Shown: positions 22,416 through 34,259 of the stretch, in pieces | How the letters are laid out: every line of letters starts with the position of its first letter | Position numbering within the stretch: position 1 is the first letter of the stretch | Assembly (NCBI RefSeq): GCF_963169125.1 | Contig: NC_084793.1 | Location: forward strand, 134,890,297 to 134,954,296 | Length of the DNA: 64,000 nucleotides | Source: Humulus lupulus | Lineage: Eukaryota; Streptophyta; Magnoliopsida; Rosales; Cannabaceae | Reading direction: 5' to 3' | Program-made: the position numbers and the translations under genes | The notes under the pieces: generated by a model | Told to the model about the DNA's origin: nothing | The model's input: only the letters and a program-made list of their open reading frames with translations | Databases searched by the model: none

Positions 22416-23100
22416 CTACTTTGTTTCTTTTGATAGGTTTTTCCCTACCTTCACAGTTTTCGGGGGATCGACCTCTTTGAGATTGATTTCTTTGATCTCT
22501 TCTAGAGACTCGAGATCAGCCCTTTCTTCTACTCTTGGATCGATCTCTTCGTCTATTTCGAAGACTGTCCCATCCTTATTCTGAATTACGACAAGTGTTT
22601 GTGTACTTGTCTTCTTCTTTCCTCTAATGGAAATGCTATAACATTCCCTTCCTATGAGCTGGTCCCCTTTCAGAGTCCCGATGCCACTAGAAGTCGGAAA
22701 CTTGATGGCCATATGCCTTACAGACGAAACTGCCCCTAGCCCTACTAGGGCGGGTCTCCTGAGCAGTACATTGTAGGCCGATGGAAGATCCACTACTACA
22801 AGCTCCATCATTTTGGTTGTCGAGATTGGGAATTCTCCCAAGGTTACGGGGAGTTCGATGGATCCCATACAGGCAATCCCTTCTCCTGAAAAGCCGTACA
22901 ACGTCGTTGCACATGCCTTTAGGTCGCGAAGCGCGAGTCCCATCTTTTCTAAGGTGGCCTTGTAGAGGATATTAACTGAGCTCCCGTTATCAACCTGGAC
23001 TCAGTGTACCCTCTTGTTTGCGAGCTGAAGGGTGATGACCAGCAGGTCATTGAGAGGGAACTGTACATGAGACGCATCATCCTCAGTAAAAGTTATGGGT
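22416..23100 (-). pseudogene. pro: Tat-B protease and protease-RT linker
   Basis: The protease start PLNDLLVITLQLANKRV is followed by a stop and VQVDNGSSVNILYKATLEKMG, which holds the active-site Asp-Asn-Gly-Ser. Then come LPVTLGEFPISTTKMMELVVVD and SAYNVLLRRPALVGLGAV, where the usual Gly of the flap-side 'GRP' is Arg. An acidic linker (IDEEIDPRVEERADLESLEE) connects to RT. Open from 22943 to 22416. Confidence 0.88.
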
Positions 23101-23361
23101 TAAGATTCAACCCTTTGCTGTTTTGGAGCTTTGGGTTCGGGTTTGTAAGGAGACCCGTCACTAGTTTTTAGCTCATTGACATATCATTTTTGGGCGTTCC
23201 TGCCCGATCCTGCAATATGTGGTCCCTCCGAAATGGTTATGACATCTTCTCCATCAATCGGAGGGGGTTGCTCGTCCTCCTTTGCTCGGGAGTTGTTATT
23301 CTGGGCAGGTGGTGGTGGTGATGCCCTCTGGCTAGTGGAAGCTTGATTGGGGTTTTGATTC

Positions 23362-25509
23362 CTAACATATTGCCTGAAATATTCTCGAGATCAAGCCTTT
23401 GATCTCATCTTTTAATTGCCTGCATTCATCAGTTGTATGTTCGATGTCTCTATGGAATCTGCAGTATTTGTTGGAGTCTCTTTTTGCCTTTTTGTTTCTC
23501 ATGGGTTCAGGCCGTCTGAAAGGGACCTGGTTTTCATTAGCCAGGTAAATATTCTCCCGAGACTCATTGAGCTCAGTATACACCTTGTATACAGAGAAAT
23601 ATCTTTTCCCTTTCTTCTTCTTTCCCTCTTCCACCTCGGGATTATTCCCTTCATTCTTCTTCCTTTTAGAAGGGTTGTCCCCAGGGAGTTTTGAGGTCAT
23701 AGGATCCACCGAGGTCAAGGCAGAGTTTGCATTTTTTGTTGTAGTTATGGGCTGAGAGGTCATATTCAATGTTGATCTCGCCTCTTCTACATTAACAAAC
23801 CTCCGGGCTCGTCGATTGAACTCGGTTAGGGACCTTACAGGCTTCCTCTGCATATCCTCCTAGAGAGGACTTCCAGGCATTACTCCGGCTTGGAAAACCA
23901 TTAAATGGCCACTGTCATCGATGTCACGAGCTCGGGAAACTTCCAAATTAAACCTCGTGAGGTAACTTTTCAGTGTTTCATTCGGCTGTTGTCGGACATT
24001 GGTCAAGACAGATGCCTCGGGCCTAATGCTGACCATGGCCTTGAATTGCTTCTTAAAATATCTTGATAATTGATCTTTAGAAGCAATCAAATGTCTCTTA
24101 TACTTTTCAAACTAGTTCTTCGCTGGTCCTGTGAGCAAGGCTGGGAACAACATGCATCTGAGCTCGTAGCCCACATTACTGGCTCGCATGATTGTGTTGA
24201 ACGTGCTTAAATGACTGTACTGATTCGAATTCCCATCAAATGGTGGGACATGAGGAATTCTGAATCCCTGAGGAAACAGGGCGCTAGAAATATGCGGGGT
24301 GAAGGGCTCGAGTTCTTCATTGAACTCTTCGTCCCGTTCCCTACCTTGTTCATTTTGTAAGAGCTTGAACACGCATTCCAATTGTTCAATCCTTTCTTGG
24401 ACTGGATCTATGGGGGGTCTGACTTGAAGCAATGGGAACTGGTTATCGTTGATTACAACTCCAGTTTCGCGCCTCGGCGTAGGGTTCTTATGCCTGTTGA
24501 GATGATCCCTTGGATCTGGGTTTGATGGATTATCATTCCCCCGATTATGGTTCAGATGTTCTCATAAATTTGGGTGATTTCCTCGATACCCAGTATTTCT
24601 ACATTCTTGGTCATATATACTAACCGATCTAGTGTCTCCCGAGCCTTCATTGACATGGGTCATTGTATGGTTGTTTCGAGACGGGTTTCTTGCCGGTTGC
24701 CTCGTCTCAATAGTGTGAGACCGAGACATTTGGCTTCTTGTGGGTTGGGGACCCCTATGCTCCCTAGTAGTCTCCCTATTTCCATGTCTTCGCCCAGCTC
24801 GCCTTTCCTTATCACCATGGGTCAGTTGTGTGTTCCTCCGAGTTGGTGAGGGATACCTTATCGACGATAGTGGGTGCCTTATTGGTGATGGTGGCTGCCA
24901 TCCATTACGGGGCCTAGAAGGCCCTGAGTTTGCTCGATCAGGTTCTGCAACATTCTACGCGTTACCAGGATTTTGGGTCTGAGCCTCTGAGGGGGATCGG
25001 TTATTCCCTACTCCGGCTGGTGCCTCCGCGGTTGGGTTGGAAGGATTTCCAGCCCGGTTACTTCTCCGGGGCCTCGGCGGAGCAGGCTGTTTTGCTGGCA
25101 GTGGAGGTTGCTTCGCTCTTCGAGTGGCAGCATTTTTGCACGGCAGCCCTCGAGGCCTACGTGGTGGAACATGGACGTCCTGCAGAGGCGGAGCCTGGGC
25201 CTCTGGCAGAGGTGGGGCCTGAGTCGCCTGCGCTTCAGCAGCTAGTCTGGATAGCTCTTTGTTGCGCTTCTTGGCCTCTGCCAATTGCTTTCGTAATTGA
25301 TGATTTTTGAGCTCCACTATCAAGACATATCATTCAGGATTGTAGTACATGTCCTCGTCGTCCCTGGGGGCTAGTGGTCCCCGAGAGTCGGATGAACCAC
25401 TCCTCTCATCAGGGTCTGAATTCACCATAGGCTACTTTCCAGGGCGTCAGGGGTAGTCAGCTTCATCTAAAATTTCCTCCTCAGGAACATTGGGATCATT
25501 TGCTGCCAT
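23362..25509 (-). pseudogene. gag: Tat-B gag
   Basis: A single frame runs from ATG at 25509 (MAANDPNVPEEEILDEADYP) to 23362, broken by several stops (for example 24955, 24112, 23860) but not by frameshifts in the conserved part. In order: acidic N-terminus, coiled coil LKNHQLRKQLAEAKKRNKEL, Pro/Arg-rich region, capsid core (IPHVPPFDGNSNQYSHLSTF, QLSRYFKKQFKAM, NETLKSYLTRFNLEV) and the Cys/His segment KYCRFHRDIEHTTDECRQLK. The PBS lies about 57 bp upstream, so this start is sensible. Packaging protein of the particle; not functional. Confidence 0.92.
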
Positions 25510-25565
25510 TGTTGATTCGGGAGGCTCTTTGACTGAACAGACTCACGCACGTACTGTTTAATGGC

Positions 25566-25582
25566 TCTCAATGAAAGCACCA
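25566..25582 (-). other. Primer binding site of Tat-B
   Basis: The minus strand reads TGGTGCTTTCATTGAGA, three bases inside the 5' LTR. Same site as in Tat-A and near 56519. Confidence 0.87.
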
Positions 25583-25585
25583 AAC

Positions 25586-26408
25586 TATTGACGCCATTTT
25601 TCGTCAACTTAAATAGTAGAGCAATTAAATAATTAAATATTGGTGCAAATGAATAAAGAGGAAAAATAGAGGATTTTTACGTGGTTCAACAGTTAACTCT
25701 GCCTAATCCACGAGTCTATGTTATTAAGACTTGGGAGTTTTCTGGAAACTTTTCAGAGAAGAGTTGCCCAGAGTTTTCTCTCATGAAATCAAAGATTGGT
25801 CCCCAACAAATGTGTTTCCTTCTCTATTTATAGAGAAGGTTATTAGAATTCATCCCCACATATTTCGGGTAGATATTCTATAAATCAATTAAGATAGTGC
25901 TATTTAAGACATTATTTCCTTTATACACAGAAACGTCCCAAGAAGATCGGGAATGGATAACAGATTAAATGATAACATATTAAATGATATCACTTAAATA
26001 TTGGGATTGTTCAACAATAAATATGTTCACACGTAACTGATTATCCCAAATGATTCATCAAATCTTTGAGATCAACAATTGGCATTGAACTTGCCAAGAT
26101 CATGAGTCAACCACGAGCTCATCACCTAACTTCGCGCTATGTTCAGAACAAGTAGACATTGATGATGCTGTTACTCCCGAGCTCGAGTCATCTCGCCTAA
26201 AAGCATCAAGGACAAAATATGTACAAGTGTCATTCCATAGCCATTGCACGCTCAGAACACACTCGAGGCCACACATCCTCGAGGTCGCTGTTTATTTCAA
26301 AGAGGTCCGACGGTGAAATCATATGGCGACCGTATATGTTTCGAGCTCACACCCGATGAGCCCAGTTTTTGGGGTCATAACTTCTTTTCTCAAAATCTGG
26401 GTGTAACA
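25586..26408 (-). repeat. 5' LTR of Tat-B
   Basis: Partner of 13530-14353. Its internal edge reads TA instead of TG in plus-strand reading. The TATA box at 25825-25832 (minus) sits in the 4-nt loop region of a perfect 9-bp inverted repeat (arms CCTTCTCTA and TAGAGAAGG, 25818-25839). It ends at GGGTGTAACA, beside the GAACC duplication. Confidence 0.95.
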
Positions 26409-27420
26409 GAACCGATGAAGTTGTCAACATGGAAGTTGACGTTGAAGGAAATACTGTACTGGAGCCAGGGACTCCTTTTAACACAGGTTTGTTATTGTAA
26501 CAAGTTTCCCAAATCGAGGGAAACGACATCGATTCTCGCTTTGGGGATGACGTCATGGGGTTGGACCAGTCGAAGATCTTGGCAAAGTCTTACTAATTGA
26601 GGAGGACCCAACTATAGTAATCAAAGTCGAGAAGGAACTAAAGGTGGAAATTAAGGCACGGTTGGTAGAGTTTTTGAAGAAGAACTAGGACATCTTTGTC
26701 TTGTAACATAAGGACATGGTTGGAATTTATCCATCCATGATTAGCCATGTCCTCAATGTGGACAAAAACTACCCACTGGTGCAACAAAAGAGGAGACTGC
26801 TTGACAAAGACCGATCTCAAGCCATGAAGGAGGAGGTCGAGTGACTCAAGGAAAACAATTTTATAAGGGAGGCTTACTACCCAGACTGAGTATCAAACCC
26901 CGTGCTAGTCCCAAAACCAAATGGGAAGTGGAGGACATGCATGTACTTCACATATCTGAACAAGGTCTGCCCCAAAGACTGCTTCCCACTACCCAGAATA
27001 GACCAACCAGTTGATGCAACTGTAGGACATGAAATACTCTCATTCATGGATGCATATTTTGGGTATAATCAGATAAGTATGCACCCTCTCGACGAGGAAC
27101 ATACCGGCTTTCAAACAAACAAGGGATTGTACTGTTATAAGGTAATGCCATTCAGCTTGAAGAACGCAGGAGCCACCTACTAGCATTTCGTAAATGGTAT
27201 GTTCCGAGACTTGATCGGCAAAAATATGGAGGTATATGTCGATGACATGTTGGTCAAGTACAAAGAAGCTAGAGGGCATGTTCAAAACTTGGAGGAATGT
27301 TTGCAATACTTAGAAAGTATCGCATGAAGTTAAATGCTCATTTGGAGTTGTTTCTGGTAAGTTTCTCATATACATAGTCAATTCATGTGGAATCGAGGCT
27401 AACCCCTAGAAGATAAAAGC
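26409..27420 (+). pseudogene. pol: Tat-A reverse transcriptase with PR-RT linker
   Basis: Tat-A resumes at the right GAACC copy. A broken linker (EVDVEGNTVLEPG...EDPTIVIKVEKELKVEIKAR) leads to RT: VLVPKPNGKWRTCMYFTYLN, MDAYFGYNQISMHPLDEEHT, YKVMPFSLKNAGATY, a stop, then NMEVYVDDMLVKYK near 27240. At least six stops and a frameshift after 27320 are visible. The YVDD site is kept. Confidence 0.9.
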
Positions 27421-28530
27421 ATTGATCGACATGAAATCACCTACCACAATAAAAAAAGTGCAAAGTTTAATAGGGAGAGTAGCTACACTCAATAGGTTCA
27501 TATTGAAGTCTACAGAAAAGTGTATCCCCTTCTTTAACTTACTAAAGAGCAGCAACAAGATCCAATGGACTGAGGAATGCGAGAAAGCTTTCCAAGCCTT
27601 GAAGGAGCATCTCACTCAACCTCCCGTCCTAGCGAAGCCAATATATGGTGAAGTGCTATTTATCTATTTGGCAATCACTGAGCATGCAATCAACGCTCCT
27701 TTGGTGAAAGAAGAGAACAGGGTACAACACCCTGTGTACTATATCAGTAAAAGGCTAGTAGGTACGGAGTTTAGGTATCCCCTCTTGAAAAGCTAGCCTA
27801 TTGTTTAGTAATCTCCTCTCGGAAGTTGCGTCCATACTTCCAAGCTCACTCGGTCTGAGTCCTAACTGATCAATTCTACGACAAGTACTTCAGAAGCCAG
27901 AAGCCTCGGGACGGTTACTCAAATGGGAGGTGGAGTTAGGATAGTTTTATATCACTTATCATTCGAGTATGACAATAAAAGGACAAGCATTGGCAGACTT
28001 CATAGCCGAGGGCACCAACCTTAAAGACCCTTCCTACTAATCGGATAATGGAGATACCGAGAAAGAAGGAGATACTCCCATACGAAAGCTATATGTTGAT
28101 GGAGCATCAAACAAACACAACTTAGGCGCAGGATTCATACTGATCACTCTAGAAAATCATCGAATTCACTGCCCTCTCAGATTTGGATTCAACGCTTCAA
28201 ACAACGAGGCTGAGTACAAGGCATTGCTAGCAGGATTATGCTTATCTCAGGATGTGCGTGCACAATCCTTGGAGAAATTCAGCGATTCCCAACTAGTAGT
28301 GTACCAGGTACTGGGGGAGTATCAAGCCAAGGGACTTAGGATGGTGCAATACCTGAACAAGGTGAAGGACTTGTTGGCACAGTTCAAGTGACACTCAATT
28401 ACACAAGTCCCAAGGGAGTAGAATGCCAATGCTGATGCCTTAGCCAAGCTTGCCAGTACCAAAGATGCGGACACCTTGAATGTCGTTCCCGTCGAATACT
28501 TGGAGAAAAGAAGCATAACCGAGTAGAAGG
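27421..28530 (+). pseudogene. pol: Tat-A RNase H and second RNase H
   Basis: The first domain is open from 27422 to 27796 (ALIDMKSPTTIKKVQSLIGR...VYYISKRLVGTEFRYPL). Then come shifted frames and the second RNase H near 28080-28530 with KLYVDGASNKHNLGAGF, NEAEYKALLAGL, FSDSQLVVYQVLGEYQA and a tail NADALAKLAST. The catalytic D-E-D of the second domain is present, but stops break the frame. Confidence 0.87.
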
Positions 28531-28639
28531 CACCACCTGTTCAGTTAGGAGATACATGGATGACCCTTATTATTAAATATCTCAACCAAGAGGTAGTACT
28601 CAGTTCTTGGAACAACGCAAGGAAGTTGGTGAGACAAGC

Positions 28640-29793
28640 AACACAATATATCATAGTCGAAAGGGTCCTATATTGACGAGGGTACTCCCTACCACTGCTA
28701 AGGTGTGTTACACAAGACCAGTCAAAGTTGTTAATGATCGAGGAACACGAGGGGTTTTGTGGAGATCACACTGGGAAGCAGAGCCTATCAAAGAAAATCT
28801 TAAGGGAAGGATACTTCTGGCCGACGATGAACAAAGACTTGATGGAGTATGTCAAAAGATGCCACAAGTGTCAGATTTTTTCCAAGATACCCTGAGCGAC
28901 ACCTAATGAACTAACACAAATGCAAAGCCCTTGGCCCTTCGCTGTATGGGGAATCGACCTAATCAGGAATCTACCCATGGGAAGGGGAGGAGTCTAATTT
29001 GTTGTTGTAGCCGTAGACTATTTCACCAAATGGAGTGAAGCAGAATTGCTCACCACCATCACCTCAAAGAAAGTCTTAGACTTTGTGGTGAAGAATATCA
29101 TATGTTGATTCGGTCTACCGAAGAAGATAGCCTCAAACAATGGGACTTAATTCGATAGTGATATGTTCACTGACTTTTGTACAAGGCATAGAATCACAAA
29201 GACCTTTTCCTCGGTAGCACACCCCCAAGCCAATGGTCAAGTAGAAGCAGTGAACAATACTATCAAAGACACTCTGAAGAAATGCCTTGAACAAGACAAA
29301 ATAGCCTGGCCTAAAATACTTCTGGAGGTCCTATGGTCACATCGAAAAATGGCTCGAACAATAATAGGCCATACACCATTCTCTTTGGCATTTGGGTATG
29401 AAGCCATGTTGCCAGTTTAACTCACTCCTCCATCGCATAAATGAGAGACATACGATCAAGGGAGGAACCATCAACTAATAGAAGAGTTGCTTGATTTATT
29501 CTAAGAAAGACGAGAAAAGGCAAGTCTTAGAGTAGTAGCACACCAGCTAAAAGTGGCCAGATACTTCAACTCTAGGGTGAAAGATAAAAAATTCCAAGTT
29601 GGAGACTTAGTACTTAGGAGGGTCTTCCTAAACACTAAGGAGACTACAACAGGGGTACTAGGACCTAATTTGGAAGGGCCATACCTTGTGGAGGAGGTGA
29701 TCCCACCAGGGACATACAAGATAGCTTGACTGAATGGAGAACTAATAAAAAACTACTGGAATGGCTAACAACCCTCGCCAGTACTATCAATGA
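28640..29793 (+). pseudogene. pol: Tat-A integrase
   Basis: The zinc finger (EEHEGFCGDHTGKQSL...KRCHKCQIF) lacks the second His of the His-His pair. The core follows: FAVWGIDLIRNLP, then IASNNGT with stop, where the second catalytic Asp is Asn, then HPQANGQVEAVNN with the Glu kept. The longest open part is 29163-29420. The C-terminal part YFNSRVKDKKFQVGDLVLRRVF...GPYLVEEVIPPGTYKIA is followed by a one-base shift and RQYYQ with TGA at 29791-29793. Inactive. Confidence 0.87.
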
Positions 29794-29939
29794 AGCTGTT
29801 CAGCGACAACACAATTTTTAATTTGCAAATGTATTATTTTTGAATTATCTATGTAACATCCATTGTGCTTACAAAGAATGAATGAATTTAATTTCTTAAG
29901 ATTCGCTTAATTCTTTAAATTTATTTCAACTAGGGACTG

Positions 29940-30545
29940 TTCACTTTAGACCTGTCAACCCCATCGGATCATGTTCTATTTTGGTCCTTGAGGGACCTAT
30001 CGATCCATAAGATCCAAACAAGAGACTGGTTCGAGGACCTGTCGCCATTATGGATAATGTTCGATCTTGGTTCTTGAGGAGCCTATCAACCCATACGATC
30101 CAAAAGAGAGACTGGTCCTAGGACCTTGTCGCCAAATTATTTGATAATGTTCGATTTTGGTTCTTGAGGAACCTATCGACCCATACAAACAACAAGAGAC
30201 ACTGGTCCTGTGACCTTGTCGCCAAATTACTTGATCATGTTTGATCCTGGTTCTTGAGGAACCTATCGACCCATATGATCAACAAAAGAGACTGGTTCGA
30301 AGATCAGTCACCATTATTTGATCATGGTTCTTGAGGAACCTATCGACCCATATGATCAACAAAAAAGACTGGTATGAGGACCAGTCACCATTATTTGATC
30401 ATGATCGATCTTAATTCTTGAGGAACCTATCGACCCATACTGTCAAAAAAGAGACTGGTCCGAAGACCAGCTGCCATCATCAGATCATAATCGAATCTGG
30501 TCCTTGAGGAGCTAATCAATAATTTGATCTAAGACTCGTTACAGG
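29940..30545. repeat. Tandem array of ~88-bp units in the Tat-A 3' region
   Basis: Seven diverged units, marked by the repeated word (G)GTTCTTGAGGAACC followed by TATCGACCCATA at 29985, 30071, 30161, 30251, 30328, 30415 and 30501 (spacing 77-90 bp). The core is an inverted repeat GGTTC/GAACC around a 5-nt loop. The units directly follow pol. Confidence 0.9.
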
Positions 30546-31367
30546 CTCGATTAGCCCATCAAGACCTGATTGGTTCAACTTAGACATTTCTGTGTACAAT
30601 CATTATAATGAGTACATGAAAGATTACGTGGATCGTGATTGACACTTGCTACACAATCTGCATCTGTGTATAGGTATCATTACTACTAAGTATGAAACCA
30701 TAACCCAACTACCAATGAGGGACAAGCATTTGCTGCTTGCATCATTGGGTGAAAAGGATAGTACTATGTGTCTAAACGCTCGAAGCAAGGCATGGTGAAG
30801 TAGCAAGTGACCAGGGATTTTAAACCCATGATCACATGGGGGGCATATAGTACATACCAATCGGGGTATACATAAGCAATGAGGATGTGACCCTAAGTAC
30901 TAAGCAAGTTCAAGTTTTTCTAGGACATTTGTTCAACATGTGTTCCGAAAGCACAAAAAAAAAAAAAAAACAAAAAAGGCATTGGTAGGGAGACTCCTAG
31001 ACATGTCCCTTATAGGGTGGTCAGCCAAACCATCAACCCTATAGGGTGGTCGGCCTATCACCCATGGGGTGGTCGACCTGACTGTTTTGTTCGTGGTACT
31101 TGGTGTACCATGGTTGTTAGCATGAAAAACGTAAAGAAGTAAGGTTAGTATGACACGTGAAATACATGTGTTCAGAGTATACTGATACCTGAACCAATGA
31201 GGGTTGTGAGTTGATATACCTGGTAAGCATTGGAAAAAAAATTCAATCAATACGCTGAGTACTCATAACAAAAAAGCATAAAGGCATAAAATGTAAAAAC
31301 TGTCAAGTACAAGGTGCCCCACCAATAGCACAAAAGGAAAGACAAAGAATAAAATACCAAAAGAAGA
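30546..31367. other. Tat-A 3' spacer with GGTGG(T/C)CGGCC words
   Basis: No supported ORF. At 31010-31080 three copies of TAGGGTGGTCGGCC-like words occur, the same word that is repeated in the Tat-A LTR and at 34260-34930. A poly(A)-like run lies at 30954-30970. Confidence 0.55.
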
Positions 31368-33926
31368 CTAACTAGGGCGAAGAGTATCATTTGAAAGACC
31401 GCCCTGAGCCTTGGTAGCCTCACGAGCCAAACACTTCTTAAGCTCCTTCGCTCGCGTCTTCTCGGGGAGGAAATCCAAGTTTATATTTTTGTTGGACTTC
31501 CAAATCAAATATAAGCAAGAGAAGGCAGTCTCTGAATACTCCTCTAGTGCCTCGTCCCGGGTAGCCTTGACCTCTTGCTCCTTCTTGACAAGAGCATCCT
31601 TTCGCAGTTTGCATTTCAGCAATCAACTTCTCTTTCTTATCTTCAGACTGTTTAAGTTGATCGAAAAGTTTCCCCTCCACTTGAGGTACCCTGAGAGTCA
31701 ACTCGGTCACTTCTCGCTGTTTGAGCTCCACTGTGTTGCGGGGAGTGCTGATCTCTTCATCTTTTAAAGCAATGTCTGCATCCCTAAAGCCACGAACATG
31801 CCTAAGGTCTAGTACCTCCTAGCGGATAGCTTTAAACTCAGAGTGAAGGTTGGAAAATGTAGAGGTATACTCCACAGACCTATCATGGACATGGGAGACC
31901 AACATTAGCTCCTGTAAAAAACATACAAGTGTTAGATAACATCAACATACAAGTTAACCAAACAAAAAGAAAACTTTAGAGGGCTTCACTTTGAATATCA
32001 AGGAGTGACTTTGTGAGGATGGTGCTCAAGTCCTCATTCTTAATCCCATTAAAGGTCATTCTCGTTTACTCCAGATGGGACGCTTGGTCCATAATGGCAC
32101 CTAAATTTTGTAAGGCAGACTGTTGTGGCTCAGATAAGGGAACAAGCATAGAGGAGGAGGCATCTGCATCAATGATACTGGGAGGAACCGGCATGGGCAA
32201 GGATGGCTCTAACTCTGCGACAGGACTAAATGCTAGTGGAGCCAAAGGAGGCACCTCGGGAGGGACCTATGTTAGTGGCTCAGGCTCAACCCTGGCCCTC
32301 TTGGCCACTCGAACGGAAGGGCTAGTCTCGGTTGATTTCAACCTTTGTTGAGTGTGAAAAAAGACAAACATATCTGAACCTACAAAGGAAGATCAAATAT
32401 TAGTAAGATATCAAACATAGACAAAACATAAAGTAAAGATGATAAAAGTGTCGAACCTTTTAAATGAGATTCGGGTTCAAACATGGCTTCATCAAAGTTA
32501 TCTGAAGCAAGCTGTGAGTGCACAGATGCACCCACTTTGTCACCCTCCTGTCTAAATAGCACAGGAGAAGAAGGTACCTCCTCGATATGAATAGGCCCCG
32601 GGAAGTCTATGGCGTTCACGTGCTCGGTACCATCTTCATCCGGAACATCGACGACAGTAGAAGGAAACAGTACGATCTTCCTAAGGTTCTATGAAGTAAT
32701 GAGAACCTTGACGTTCTTCTCCTCAGGGGTCATGGCAATCAATGCCTTGGTCCTAACAGTTATGGCATGGGTCGGGAGCGATCTATAAAAAGGCCCGACG
32801 TGCTTGAACTTGGAGTAGTTGACCTCTGCATCTTTAGTGAAGAAATAGTTGTCAACATATCTAAACACCTTGATGTTTCCAGAAATCTCTTTCAAGAAGG
32901 TGTCGGTACCCTCGCTTGTATAATGGTGGAAGTGGAAGTGCCCTGAGTTGCCCTGAGAAGGGTTCGTCTTTAGATCAAACAAGTAGTGGATCTAATGAGG
33001 TACTGGAGCAGCCCATTTCTACGATGACAAATAATGTACAACACAGATAACACCAAGATAGCATTGGGAGTCACCTGAGAGGGACTAATACCAAAATAAT
33101 CTGCCACGCTTCAAAAATACGGATGAAGAGGAAGCAGGGCGCTAGACTTAATGGCAGAGCATGTCTAAGCGCACATAGCCATAGAGGGGTCCTCAGCTCT
33201 ATTGTCCGGACATTGGATAGTGATGGAAATGCGAGAAAGGTCGAAGGCCTTCCTTAAGTTCTTTATCTTCTCTTCAGTCATGTCAAAGGCAACCCCTTTG
33301 AATCAAACCACCTTGTAATCGGTAGGGTGAGGCTTATCAACCGGTTTCTGTATGATCTCTCTAGCAAGGGTGGCCCCAGAATCTGATGGAGGGAACTCTT
33401 TCTGTCATCTCTTCTTCTGCTGCGTAGCTAGTGAGACTATCTTGCTCTTGGGATAGGTACGACCCACCTTAGGCTGGAACATGTGAATAGAATGCTCCTG
33501 AGGGTGAGTAGCCTGGCGATGAGAGCCCTTGATATAATTTTGCTAAAAATAAGAGTGATGGGGAATCCGACTGATATCCCTATGAGAAGGGTGTTGCGAG
33601 GAGTCTTGCTCACTAGATAGATTCCGCTGAGAGGAATGACCTCGATGAGATGTGCCCTGAGAGCCACGGGGAGTACTATGCTGAGAAGAGATCTGAGAAG
33701 AGCCAAGCGAAGAGCTCTGAGTGATGTGCCTGGCAATGTGAGGATCATCTTCGAAAGGTTACCGAGTTGTCTATTTTATTCTCGCCATTGGGCTATGCCT
33801 TCTCAAGAAATCTTCTTCACTTAATAAATATAGAGCAGAATGAGGAAGAGTCCTTTTCACCCTTTCCAAGAGCTCTTGGGGAGTACGCTCGCTCAAAGAC
33901 TTGTCAGACGAAGAGGAGTTGGTCAT
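31368..33926 (-). pseudogene. Antisense gene of Tat-A
   Basis: Start MTNSSSSDKSLSERTP, with the ATG (33926-33924) directly behind a splice acceptor (TTCTTTGTTGCAG), exactly as in Tat-B. A Ser/His/Gln-rich region in shifted frames follows. Then comes a segment DYFGISPSQVTPNAILVLSV (near 33080) that aligns with the gypsy-type transposon domain of Tat-B. Next is an open stretch 32982-32689 (FDLKTNPSQGNSGHFHFHHY), a linker, a coiled coil near 31730-31560, and the C-terminal motif CLYLIWKSNKNINLDFLPEK. An acceptor-like TTTTTTACAG lies near 31920. Several frameshifts and stops. Function unknown. Confidence 0.7.
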
Positions 33927-34259
33927 CTGCAACAAAGAAAGGATAAAAAGTAAAGTTAGTATATCGACGTAATGAAGCTCCCTACCACGAACCATATAGG
34001 CCAGTAGCTGGGGGAATATCTGTTACTAAGGAGAAAAAGTGAAGAAATCAAAGGAACAATTGATCTAAGTCACAAGGGAGGGTCGGCCTAGGCCATAGGC
34101 TTACAAAACGGGAAGGAAAGGTCATAGGTGGTCGGCCAACCACCTTAAGCCGAACACCCTAGGATGCAAAATTCAGAAAAATGCCAGAGGGCTAAGGTTT
34201 AAGTCTCCAATAAGTCATACAGAACAAGGAAGACCCTAAGGAGATCAATAAAAGAATTT
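33927..34259. other. Putative 5'-UTR intron region of the Tat-A antisense gene
   Basis: Upstream of the antisense ATG and ending in a good acceptor on the minus strand. No ORF. The donor was not assigned. Confidence 0.4.

Larger units (their letters stand above)
13530..26408 (-). mobile_element. Tat-B: complete Tat-lineage element (12.9 kb) nested in Tat-A
   Basis: LTRs of 824 bp (13530-14353) and 823 bp (25586-26408), exact 5-bp target duplication GAACC on both sides, PBS beside the right LTR and polypurine tract beside the left LTR. Gag, PR, RT, two RNase H domains and INT read on the minus strand (25509 to 19293). A spliced gene on the plus strand fills 15327-18112, and a 68-bp tandem array lies between pol and that gene. 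All coding parts carry stops or small frameshifts, so it is non-autonomous. Confidence 0.96.

Noticed and set aside
24574..25310. Plus-strand ORFs of 80-126 codons opposite Tat-B gag
   Set aside because: Shadow frames of the Arg/Pro-rich gag N-terminus on the other strand.
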